DNA of 64,000 nucleotides. Origin: Cichorium intybus (taxonomy: Eukaryota; Streptophyta; Magnoliopsida; Asterales; Asteraceae). This document shows, in pieces, positions 49,403 to 59,751 of the stretch. A program made the translations under genes and the position numbers. The notes beneath the pieces are model-generated. The model ran no database searches, was not told where the DNA came from, and saw nothing but the letters and a program-made list of their open reading frames with translations. The DNA lies in NCBI GenBank assembly GCA_023525715.1, contig CM042016.1:77793382-77857381 (forward strand). The letters are read 5' to 3'. Position 1 is the first letter of the stretch. The number at the start of each line of letters is the position of its first letter.

Positions 49403-49420
49403 TAAACCACGGCTCTGATA
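49403..49420 (-). promoter_or_regulatory. Gypsy 2 primer site at the element edge
   Basis: Minus-strand TATCAGAGCCGTGGTTTA corresponds to the gypsy 1 site TGGTATCAGAGCCGTGG minus its first three bases. The next plus-strand bases, GTTTA, are the target duplication. Confidence 0.9.
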
Positions 49421-49425
49421 GTTTA

Positions 49426-49942
49426 CCTGAAAGCTTTTTAGCTGTTTTAAGGGATACATGTAATAGGAATTGGAAACAGTCCTTAATGGGTATTATACAA
49501 TCTAGTTTAGCACATGACCCAGTATATTTTAATGTTTTTCCTAATTTAGAATTATCATTATATGATGTTAATATATTAGATGCTCTAACTCTAAATGTTA
49601 AAACACATGGCTATAATTATATACCAGGATCGGAATTAATATGTATAAGTTATAGGATTTATTATATGCCACTAGTAACCATGAATCCTAGATGTAAAAG
49701 AATTAACAAACCAATAAATGAAACAATACTTATAGAAAGTAATTTTGAAATGTCCAAAATTACGAAAAGAAAAGCTATAAAATGGAATGAGATAGAATTT
49801 TTCCAGAAAATTGGGTAATAGAAGGAGCAGTTCCTCCACAACCAATAAACCAGCATAATTTAACAAATATTGTACAAACTTTGGATGGAAATATAACAAT
49901 TGAATTTGAAAATTTTCTAACATATAATGGAAGAAAAAATTG
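49426..49942 (+). pseudogene. Caulimovirid movement protein, C-terminal part
   Basis: Continues the frame of 42340-42672, with motifs typical of caulimovirid movement proteins (NVKTHGYNYIPGSEL, ISYRIYYMPL). A one-base shift near 49790-49805 moves the frame, which then ends with TGA at 49940-49942. This overlaps the ATG of the next ORF (49927) by 16 nt. Such overlap suggests separate ORFs translated by reinitiation, as known for several caulimovirids. Confidence 0.78.
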
Positions 49943-51515
49943 ATTTTAGTCTTGGATCACAGGCAAGAAAATTAATAAGTGAAGAATTTTATAGTAATAA
50001 ACGGCAAACCTTTAGAAAATGGTTTTTTGAAGAATTTATTTCTGAACAATTAACAATTTTACAAAATCAATTTTATGATTATTTATCCTTAATAAATAAA
50101 ATTGGATTTTTTACTCCATGGTTTCTAGATAAATATGTTTATGAACAAAAAGGCACAATAAATACTCTTGAAAGAATTTATCATATAAGCGATGATCAAT
50201 ATATAAAAGGGTTATTTCCACCACAACAACCATTTTTTATTGAAAATGATGGAATTAAAATAAAATTTTCATCTTTTCAAAAACTTTTTACAAGTAATTC
50301 TATTATAATGGCAGATCATATAAATGCTTTAATTCAACTATTAAATTTTAATAATTTATGCTTTAATATAATGAATGAACAAATGACTTCTTTACATGAA
50401 AAAGTAGATAAAGTAATAACACAAACACAATTTAAGAACAAAGATGATAATAATAAAGAAGATAGTCAGCTACAACTACCAAATAAAAGTCTAATAGCAT
50501 CAACAATACAGCCACCTCCACATATTAATAATTTTAAACTTAGAAATTATAAAGAATTAGAAGTTAAATTATCTAAGAAATTTGAAAAATTAAGTATAAA
50601 TACAATTAATAAAAGTAATACACAAAACAGTGAAAATGAACAAGAAACAGAAGATAATATAGAAATAACTAGAATCGGATCTTATGATAGTAAATTTGCT
50701 AGAAAACCAGTCCAAATGATGTACTATTATGCTAGACCAAGTCCTCAGGATTTCCTGCATGAAGAACAAGAATATGAATTTAGTAATAGTTATAGTGGTA
50801 AAAACATTTATGAATGGAACATATATGGGTTTACTGAAAGACAAATTTATAATGCTATCCATAGAATGCTAATGTATAGTACAATAGCTAAAAAAGCAGG
50901 AAATGATGATAAAAAGGTAGCCAAAATGATAGTCTCATGGTTTACAATTAAAAGGTTGGTGGGATAATTATTTAACCACTACACAACAACAATTAATATA
51001 CAACAGTGTTGTAAAACTGGAAGGAGAAAATGAAACCTCCAATGTTGTATATACTTTAACCTGCACAATTGTAGAATATTTTACTGGCAGATGGACTGAT
51101 AATTCTGAACATATAAGGGTTTTATTAAATAGATTAAAGTGTAGAACTTTAAAATCAATTAGATGGTGTAAATATAGTTTTCTTAATAGAGTAATGGAAT
51201 TACCAGATTGTAACAGTCCCTATTGGAAAGCTAAATTTATAGATGGACTACCCAACTTATTTGCAGAAAGAATAAGAAACCAATTAAGGGGAAATCATCC
51301 CAATATTTTATATGAAAATCTTACTTATGGAAATTAATAGGAACATGTATCCAAGAAGGATTAGCTCTATGCAATGAAATAAAACTAAAACATCATATAA
51401 AAAGTCAACGTCTTAATAAAAGAAGACAGTTAGGAGAATTTTGTGAACAAATTGGAATGGATATGAATCTTAAAAATTTTAATAAAAAATTTAAACCAAG
51501 AAAATATTATGAATA
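49927..51515 (+). pseudogene. Caulimovirid virion/coat protein region
   Basis: Starts at ATG 49927 (MEEKIDFSLGSQ) and is open to 50967. A frame change near 50945-50965 is followed by coat-protein-like sequence (KAKFIDGLPNLFAERIR at about 51220), and another break near 51337 precedes GTCIQEGLALCNEIKLKHHI and GEFCEQIG, which resemble the C-terminal core of caulimovirid coat proteins. A central segment around 50400-50640 is Gln/Lys/Asn-rich and helical. The role is encapsidation. Confidence 0.7.
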
Positions 51516-51593
51516 AAGAAAAAATAAAAAAAATTAAGAAAAAGAATTATAGAAAACAAAAAAAGAGAAGAAAAATATAATAATAATAATAAA

Positions 51594-52286
51594 TTGTTTA
51601 AAAAACAAAAGGTCATTAGATGTTATAAATGTGGAAAAACTGGTCACTATGCTAATAGATGTAAAATGAAGGACAAAGAAAAAATAAAAAAGAAATTCAA
51701 TAAATTAAATTTAGATAAAAATATTAAACAAAAATTCATTAGTCCAATAGAAGACACAGACACTAATAGCTCAACAAATTATTACCAAGAAAATTATTAT
51801 GATGAAGATACTACTTCAAGTAATGAGGATGAATGTAATTGTATTACTAAGACAAAATTAGAATTATATAATAATAAGTTTGAGGATGAAATATATCTGA
51901 TTGAATCACAATTTCAAAATAATTTACAAATTAATATGATCAGTAGTCATATTGCAAAATTACTAAAAGAAGTATCAGATGATATAATTAGAAACCAAAT
52001 AATAGATAATTTACAAAAGTATGATAGAGAAAAACAAGTGGTTAATGAAGAACCATATTTTATGAAAAAATTAGATCAAATGTTAAAAGAAAGAAGAAAT
52101 ATTAAAACTTTTGGTTTAATAACAGTCGAAGATTTAAATAAAGCAATTACTAATTTAAAATTAGAAATTGAAAACCTAAAGAAACATTCTATAATCCAAG
52201 ATAATAGAATAACCAAACTTGAAAAAAGACCCATTACAGAATCATATGCTGAAAATCCTGGTAATGAAAATTTGTTTTTACAATAA
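51594..52286 (+). pseudogene. Caulimovirid zinc knuckle and linker region
   Basis: The CCHC knuckle CYKCGKTGHYANRC at 51620-51661 is followed by a Lys-rich stretch, an acidic part and a helical tail to TAA at 52284-52286. In caulimovirids the knuckle is the RNA-binding end of the coat protein. It is separated from the coat region by stops at about 51515-51590. Confidence 0.78.
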
Positions 52287-52289
52287 ATT

Positions 52290-53590
52290 GAAAAGGTAAT
52301 TTTTAAAAAATGGTATGTAAAAATCAGCCTTTTAATAGGTTATAATTATAAAAAAGAATTTACAGCACCGGTTGATAGTGGTGCAGACATGAACTGTATT
52401 AAGGAAAGGTTAATTCCTACCAAATATTTTCAAAAAACTTCAAATAAATTAAAAGGAGTTTCAGGAGAAAATCTAGACAGCACATATAAATTAACAAATG
52501 CAAAAATATGTACAAATGGTATATGTTTACTAGTTCATTTTACTATTGTAAAAAACATGAGTAATGATATGATTTTGGGAAATCCATTTTTAGAAATGAT
52601 ATTACCTTTTCTTACTGATAAAGAAAAAATTACAGGATTATACGAAGGACGAGTAATATGTATTCCTTTTATCAGTCCCCCTCAAACAATCTGGGTTGAT
52701 GAAATCAAAAATCAGCTAATAGCAAAATTAAATCAAATTAATTATATAAAAGAAGAAATCAATATCCATACTACAAAAGACACTCTTAGAAATCCTAAAT
52801 TACAGGATAAGATTAAATTATTACAAAATCAATTTTCAAATAGTATTTGTAATAATCATCCAAATGCTTTTTGGGATAGGAAAAAACATATTGTTAATTT
52901 ACCATATGAAGAAAATTTTGATAAAAAAATATTCTAACCAAAGCAAGGCCATGCCAGATGAATTCTAATTATTTAGAAATATGCAAAACAGAAATAAAAA
53001 CCCTATTAGATAAAAAAATTAATAAGACCATCTAAATCACCCTTGTCATGTACATCTTTCTATGTAAATAAAAATGCAGAAAAAGAAAGAGGAGTCCCTA
53101 GACTTGTAATTAATTATAAACCACTAAATAAAGTTCTAAAATGGATTAGATATCCAATCCCTAATAAAAAGGATATACTTGAAAGATTACATGATGCTAT
53201 CATATTTTCAAAGTTTGATTTAAAATCATGATATTGGCAAATACACATCATAGAAAGTGATAGATATAAAACTATTTTTTATGTTCCATTTGGACAATAT
53301 GAATGGAAAGTTATGCCCTTTGGATTAAAAAATGCACCTTCTGCTATTTTATACGAAAGACTTAAAAAGAATTCGCCTTAGTGGAGTGAAAAACACACTG
53401 AAGCAGTAAAAAGAATAAAAGAAAAGGTACTTTGCCATGTCTATCTCTGGCTAATCCAAATTGGGAAAAAATTGTTGAAACATATGCCTCAGATACAGGC
53501 TATGGAGGAATTTTAAAACAAACCAGCCCAGAATAAAAAAAGGGAGTATTTTATAATATTTTACTCTGGAAAATGGTATCCGGCGCAAAA
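52290..53590 (+). pseudogene. Caulimovirid protease, RT and RNase H remnant
   Basis: The protease site is VDSGAD (D codon near 52374). A 182-codon open part (52389-52937) leads to RT with VINYKPLNKV, YPIPNK and FSKFDLKS, then a TGA at 53229-53231 where a Gly codon is usual before YWQI. FGLKNAPSA follows (about 53325), but the catalytic YxDD block is absent: sequence jumps directly to WSEKHTEAVKRIKEKV. RNase H reads ETYASDTGYGGIL (about 53490) with Tyr in place of the first catalytic Asp, and it degrades before 53590. Clearly dead. Confidence 0.8.
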
Positions 53591-53800
53591 GAAGGACAAA
53601 GGAAGTTTGCCAAAGTTGCAAGATGACTCCATATGAAGTGTTAAATGGGCAAAACCCAATGTTAAAATTTATGATTTAACACTTCATATGGAATTTTAAA
53701 ATACATTTTACTAAAGACTGTATCTCTATTGGGTTTTTGCCCGTTTAACACAAAGCAGGCTGTGGCGATAGCTTCTGCCCAGAAGGACAAAGGAAGTTTG
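53587..53800. other. Rearranged junction between pararetrovirus and Copia 3
   Basis: A perfect 19-bp inverted repeat has arms 53628-53646 and 53674-53692. The 19-bp GAAGGACAAAGGAAGTTTG occurs at 53591-53609 and again at 53782-53800 in direct orientation. Plus-strand 53623-53673 codes for TPYEVLNGQNPMLKF, a Copia integrase segment in the opposite orientation to the Copia 3 body. The junction is a scrambled, snap-back-like rearrangement. Confidence 0.7.
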
Positions 53801-54775
53801 GCAAAGTTCAACATCGATCTCGCAGATTCAACTAAGGTTCTGTTCCTTCTTTCCACCACACCATTTTGTTGTGGTGTATACGGAGCAGAAAAGTTGTGTT
53901 CAATTCCTTTGGAGATCAGGAAGTCTTCCAGTTGACGATTATTGAACTCTATTCCGTTGTCGCTTCTAATCCTCCTAACCGGTAGTTGCACCTTGAGTTC
54001 TATAGAAATTATGAAAATTTTAAGCTCAACAAAGTTGTCTGACTTCAGTCTCAAAAAGAATACCCAAGTGAAACGAGTGAAATCGTCCACTACAACAAGG
54101 ATATATTTCTTATGATTCAATCTAGCAACGGCAGATGGTCTACGAAGATCAATGTGCATGAGTTCTAATGGATGAGAAATGCTTGAGTCGGTAATGGATT
54201 TGTGAGGCTTCTTCTTCTGTTTTCCCAGTGCGCATGCAACACACAGATTCTCATTGTCAAACTTCAGAAGAGTGATTCCACGGACCATTTCTCCAGTGAC
54301 CAGTTGGTTCATGTACCAAAAATTGAGATGAGCCAATTTCCGATGCCACACCCAAGTTACCTCAGAATGTGCCTTAGAGAGTAAACATAGTCGAGGCTTT
54401 CCGAGAAAAAGGGAAATGTCCAATGGAAACATGGTGTTGTGCCTCGGGGACTTTACCAAACACTTGTCTCGAGTTTTAGTCATGATGTAGCTGAATTCAT
54501 CATCGAATTCAACTTGGAGACCAGCGCATACTAGTTTCCCTACACTCACAATATTGTGTTTCAGACCAAGAACAAAGGCAACTTTCTGTATGGTGAGGTT
54601 CCCATTGGCGAGAACCCCATAAACCTTGATGATACCATTCTCATCATTTCCGAAGGTGACGAAACCTCCATTACTAACGGGTCTATAGTCTCTCAATATT
54701 TCCAATTTCCCGGTAATATGCATAGAGCAGGAACTGTCGATTAGCCATTCATCATCCTGCTCCTCCGCAAAATGC
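53662..54775 (-). pseudogene. Copia 3 pol fragment: protease and integrase
   Basis: Open from 54807 down to 53662. The protease site is WLIDSSCSMHITGK, with Ser replacing the Gly of DSG. Integrase shows its HHCC site (WHRKLAHLNF to CVACALGK), D in HIDLRRPS (CG changed to RR), SDNGIEF and E in NGVVERRNR. It breaks off just past the integrase core at the rearranged junction; RT and RNase H are missing. It is Sirevirus-like, closer in motif order to Copia 1 and 2 than to other lineages. Non-functional. Confidence 0.88.
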
Positions 54776-54782
54776 CTGAAAA

Positions 54783-55164
54783 TTAAGCAGTTAGTTTGAG
54801 CACCCAAACTTGTTTGGGGCCATTGATTTTTCCAGATTTGGGAGATGTAGAGGCCTTTTTTGTTGCCCTGGTTTTAGAAGTTTCAACTTCTAAATCACGA
54901 GTAGTTGTGTCGGAAGGTTTTGATTCGAAGTTGGTATTTTCACAATCCATTTTTGAACAATTTTTCTTGAGACCTTTTGAAAAGAATTTTTGTTTTGACT
55001 GTAAAGATTTTTTGTTTGGTATTGGTTGAAGAAGTTTTAGAAAACTGTTTCGGAACGTTTTTACAGCAGTGATAGCAAATAGTGGTTTGTTCGCGTTTTA
55101 GTATTTTCAGAGCTGTCTGCCATTGAGAAACAATTGATTTTTCAATCTTCTGATATTTTAATAC
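54783..55164 (-). pseudogene. Copia 3 gag, C-terminal part
   Basis: Lys-rich gag tail on the minus strand ending KQVWVLKLTA and TAA (54783-54785), directly before TTTTCAG|GCA, the same arrangement as the other two Copia elements. A frame change lies near 54960. The frame continues across gypsy 3: after discounting one AATAC copy, codons run from 63924 to 63814 and on from 55164 without shift. Confidence 0.75.
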
Positions 55165-57536
55165 TGTAACACCCGCAAAATATTTTAACTTTCAAAGATA
55201 ACTTCAATAAAAATAGTTATAAGTTTCCAAAATAATTAAGTAGTTCAAACCCAAAAACATGGCAAAATACTAAGGTAAAGTGCGGAAGCATAACACGACA
55301 TAGTCCCAATTAAATAAAACTCCTAGTAGTGGCAACCCGGTGCTCCAATCAATCCCGAGCCTCCTTGATCTTAATACCTGAAAAATGTTTAGGGGAACCG
55401 TAAGCAAGAGCTTAGTGAATTCAAACACAACATCATATTAATATTCACCTTTACCAGTCCTAATCCTTTTCCAATTATAATTATAATAACCAAGCAAAGA
55501 ACGAATCAATGCTTATATAAAATAGGGCGGACTTGTAGGTTTGAGCCGCACCGCGTAAATTCCCGTATCCTTTGGCCCTGATCCACGCACCTCATAAAGA
55601 GTATAACGTTGGGGATCTTATGTAACTACCCCTCACAGTAATAATCAATTACATACAGTGCACATGTACGATTTATAATAATAATATAACATGCTTTAAT
55701 TAATAAGTCTAAGCAATCACACACGAGCTAATTAGCAAACACAAACATCAATACAACGGTGTGAGACAACTCACCTTGAGTGAGTGAGTAACAGATGGGA
55801 GTCAAAATAAGGCTACCAAGCTTGTGCAAACATCAACACTTCACCTAAATAAAACTAAAGGTTAGAAGGATGAAGTTGTGAAGCTAATGAATGAGAAATG
55901 AGTAATCACAGCAAGGTCTCTAAAACAGACCTGTTGTTCAAGACTGAATTACTCCAAAATATAAAACAGAAGCATAGGCTTAAATAATTTTTACAAGAAA
56001 ATACAATGACTTAGGTTTTCATAACCATAAAAAACTCCTCCTAAATCCAAAGGATGAAAGAGATATAAAATTTACAAAAAGACATGTCACTGCTGTCTTC
56101 AGACGGACAGTCAGGTGGTGTTGGCCAATTCTACCCAACTTGTGGGTAGAATTAGCCCCAACCAAACATCATAAGAACAATAGACACATAAATACAAGTC
56201 TTAGAGTTGGAATCGATTAAAAAGGGTTTCCCAAGCTCTGGGTATAAAAATCACAATGTGGACAATCATAGAATCAGCATAAGCTGGTGACTGTCCACTG
56301 ATCTAGAGTGTGGATCCATTCTAACCAAGTTATAATGACAATTAACAACCCATCTTATCCATATCTTTAATTCAATATGTAATGTACATGTGGGAACTTG
56401 TAATCACTCTGGATCATATCCCAAGCCCTAGTAATGATAAAAACAAAGTGACATATCACAGCAGACCCGGATTAGACCTAACAGCAAAGAAGCTGTTATT
56501 TCCCATAGATAAAGTCCGTTTTAGTGATAGTTCCTTTTAATAAAGTTACCCAACTCAATTTGTGAACTTTTGGCACTAGTATTGGGTACATTTTGAGTTC
56601 TAGAACTCGAGATATGATTTTTACAATATGACTACCGAATCTGATTGAAACAGAAACGTAGCCCTTGACGACATTTCTTGGCCAATCCACCCTTTTCTCT
56701 TTGGGATACATTCTAGGATGTACCAACTCATCCTATTCAGTCCCCATGAACATGGAGCTACTAAAAAGGATTAGGGATCATTAGGGATTCATTTGGCCAA
56801 TTGAAAACTGCAAAAACTCAATCATAAATCCAAATACAAAACCCTAAGATCATGATTTTCAATTAGGGTTTTGTTGTGATCTTTCATATACACTCACACT
56901 CATATGTACATCAATAATGATGTAATGAGGTGGTGTATTCAGATCTAAACACCAAGATATATACATCTAAAAGAAAGAGTAGAAGTAGAGAGATTACTAC
57001 ACCAAAATGACAACATAAAATGATACATAATATAATAGAAATGAAGAACAATCAAGACTACAAACTTACCAAGGATTGGAGTTAGAGATGAACACAAGAG
57101 CAAGGTTCTTGGCTAGAGGAGAATGATGATGATGATGGCGGCTTGATGGTGTTTCCGGCGGCAGGAGGGCGGCGGTGTGGCTGCCTTGGTTCGGCCGAGA
57201 GAGAGAGCTAGGGAGAGAAAGAGAGTGAGCCGAGAGGGAGAGGAAGAGAGAGAGTGAGTCGTGAGGGAGAGGGAAGGAATGAAGGAAATTAGGGTTTTAA
57301 GCCCTAATATACTAGATTAATGGGCTAAACCCTTAAGACTTTGGGCTAGAAAAACATTTAAGCTATAATTTGGTTTGGCTATAAAACACATGGACTTAAT
57401 TATATGATTAAAAGATGGCAATAATTATAAGCCCAATCTTTCAATTAATCATATCTTAATTAAGTAAATTAATATAATGTCACATAATTAATTAAATAAA
57501 ATAAATAAACGTAACGGGAAAAACCAGGGCGTTACA
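55165..57536 (-). repeat. Gypsy 3 3' LTR
   Basis: 2372 bp. It includes a perfect 11-bp inverted repeat, AATTCTACCCA (56127-56137) and TGGGTAGAATT (56143-56153), and an AG-rich GAGAGA stretch near 57200-57270. The 76-codon frame at 56496-56726 recurs in the other LTR and has no known domain. Confidence 0.95.
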
Positions 57537-57548
57537 ACTCTCCCCCAC
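57537..57548 (-). promoter_or_regulatory. Polypurine tract of gypsy 3
   Basis: Minus-strand GTGGGGGAGAGT next to the LTR start. Confidence 0.88.
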
Positions 57549-59654
57549 TAGGAACGATCTTCGTCCTCGAAGTCATCGCCAACAAATAAATCCGGATAAT
57601 GAGCCCTCATCTCGTCTTCCGTTTCCCACGTCCATTCCGAACCCCGTGTATGTCGCCACTGAACCTTAACCAAATTTATAGTTTTGTTCCGAAGGGTCTT
57701 CATTTCCCAATCTAAAATCACAACTGGTTGCTCAACATAGTTGAGACACTCATCAATCTGGATATCCTCTAATGGTACCACCGTGGTATCCTCAACAACA
57801 CATTTCCGTAGCTGAGAAATGTAGAAAGTGTCATGGATCAGGCTAAGCTCATCAGGTAACTCCAAACGATAGGCCACCTCCCCAACGCGAGTAATAACCT
57901 TTTAAGGTCCAATGAATCGTGGTCCTAGCTTTCCCTGCTTCCGGAAACGAATCCCGCCTTTCCAGGGAGAGACCTTTAACAACACAGAATCTCCCACCTG
58001 AAATTCAAGGTCGGAGCGTCTTTTGTCGGCATAAATTTTCTGATGACTCCTCGCCGTGGCCAAATGGTCTCGTATCACCTGTATCTTCTCCGTAGTTTGT
58101 AGCACGATTTTGGTACTCCCAAGTACCCTCTGCCCTACCTTGCCCCAACAAACAGGCATTCTACACTTCCTTCCATACAAAGCTTCATACGGGGGCATTT
58201 TAATGCTTGAGTGATAACTGCTCTTATAAGAGAACTCGGCTAGATGCAGGTGATCATCCCAACTACCCCCAAAATCGATTGCACATGCCTGAAGCATGTC
58301 TTCCAGTGTTTGAATCGTCCTCTCACTTTGCCCGTCTGTCTGCGGTGGAAGGCTGTGCTAAAGTGTAATCGTGTACCCATCTCTTCCTGAAATTTCCGCC
58401 AAAACCGAGAAGTAAATCGAGTGTCACGGTCGGAGACAATAGAAACGGGCACGCCATGCAATGAGACAATCTCTCGATGGCCAACTTCTTCGCAGATGAG
58501 CTCTCCTTTATAGCCAAAAAGTGAGCACTCTTAGTCAGACGGTCGACAATCACCCAAATAGTATCAGCTCCACGGGCAGTCCTAGGAAGCTTAGTGATGA
58601 AATCCATGGTCAGATGCTCCCATTTCCATTCCGGAATCTCCAAAGGTTGTAATTTCCCATGCGGTTTCTGGTGCTCCGCCTTGACGCTCCGGCAGGTCAT
58701 ACATTCTTCCACATACCGGCCTACATCATTCTTCATTCCATGCCACCAGTAACCCTCTCGAAGATCTAGATACATTTTGGTAGCACCCGGATGTATGGAG
58801 AATATAGACTTGTGAGCTTCCTCCATTAGGGTTTTCCGGTTGCCTCCTGTATATCGAACCCAAACTCTACCATGGCGAGTCAGAAAACCCTGCGTGTAGC
58901 TGATCAAAAAGATCATCAATACGTGGTAGCAGATATCTATTCTTTATCGTGCGCTTGTTCAGCTCCCTGTAATCGATACACATACGCTGGGTTCCATCTT
59001 TCTTCTTGACAAATAGAATAGGAGCACCCCATGGTGAAGAGCTAGGCCGTATAAAACCCTTATTACTTAATTCACGAAGTTGTTACTGGAGTTATTTCAT
59101 TTCGGATGGCGCCAACCGGTATGGGGCCTTAGCTATCAGAGTCGCACCCGGCAATAATTCAATGCGGAACTCCACTTGCCGAATACGGGGCAAACCAGAG
59201 AGTTCCTCCAGAAAAACAACGCTGAATTCTGAAACAACTAGAACATCATTAAGTACTTTGGCAGAAGAACAAGAAGCGATAGCCAAACGAGGAGTATCTC
59301 CATAAATGATAAGTTCTCCACCCTTAGGGTTTTGAACACGAATTTGCTTCTTACGACAATGGATTTCCACATCAAACACATCCAGTCAATCCATACCCAC
59401 GATAACACAAAGATCTCGCATCACAATGGGGTTAAGATCAATAGGGAATTCAACCTCGGAAAATTCGAGAGTACAGCCCCGATACACATCGGTGACATAA
59501 ATCATACGGTTATTGGCAACCTCGATAACCAATGGGCGAGCCAATTTCCCGATACTACGCCCCAAACGATTAATGAATGTGCGAGATATGAAAGAATGAG
59601 TAGCACCGCTGTCGAACATAATAGCAGCGGGCTCAGAGTCTAACAAATAAGTGC
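57548..59654 (-). pseudogene. Gypsy 3 pol: protease, truncated RT, integrase
   Basis: Begins at the splice acceptor. Protease has FDSGATHSF (about 59600); a stop at 59386 replaces the Trp of GMDWL. RT begins (FVKKKDGTQRMCIDYRELNK) and reaches RIDDLFDQL at about 58910, where it jumps to GFLTRHGRVWV of the integrase N terminus, so catalytic RT and all RNase H are gone. Integrase has HHCC (IHPGATKMY to CMTC), WVIVDRLTKSAH, SDRDTRFTSRFW and, after two frameshifts near 58460 and 58320, QTDGQSERTIQTLED. A stop near 57902 precedes the chromodomain-like end (VKVQWRHTRGSEWTWE). Confidence 0.9.
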
Positions 59655-59751
59655 CTGATTCACAACATGTAAATACATAAAAAATCTTTAAAACTACCAT
59701 CAAAATTAAACAATACAAGAGTGAAGGAGAACGAAGAAAAGGGAAATTTAC
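59655..59751 (-). other. 97-bp spliceosomal intron at the gag-protease boundary
   Basis: The minus strand reads GGCGG|GTAAATTT...GTGAATCAG|GCACTT: GT at 59751-59750, AG at 59656-59655, with a T-rich body (CTTTTCTTCGTTCTCC). Gag is in one frame and protease in another; removing 97 nt joins them exactly inside a Gly codon. The spliced join VAG-TYLLDS aligns with the continuous VTG-IFTLNS of gypsy 1 at the same distance from the protease FD.G site. Confidence 0.8.

Larger units (their letters stand above)
42673..49420 (-). mobile_element. Gypsy 2: chromovirus lacking its 5' LTR
   Basis: Minus-strand element related to gypsy 1 in protein but with different LTRs. It has a 3' LTR (42673-44653), polypurine tract, pol, gag, leader and a partial primer site. 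The right edge is the primer site itself (49411-49420, minus strand TATCAGAGCC); no 5' LTR follows. A GTTTA duplication nevertheless flanks the whole (42668-42672, 49421-49425), and the interrupted viral frame resumes exactly. It therefore integrated, or was processed, without the 5' LTR. It holds many stops. Confidence 0.92.
31643..53590 (+). mobile_element. Endogenous caulimovirid (pararetrovirus), split by Copia 2 and gypsy 2
   Basis: Viral pieces are 31643-31682, 42315-42672 and 49426 to about 53590, roughly 4.6 kb once insertions are ignored. Order: tRNA-Met-like primer site, movement protein, coat protein with zinc knuckle, aspartic protease, RT and part of RNase H. This is the plan of Caulimoviridae integrated in plant genomes. 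The DNA is strikingly A/T-rich compared with the retrotransposons around it. A TA microsatellite flanks its left end, as often reported for such insertions. Several frameshifts, stops and an RT deletion make it defective. Genus cannot be fixed by eye. Confidence 0.85.
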
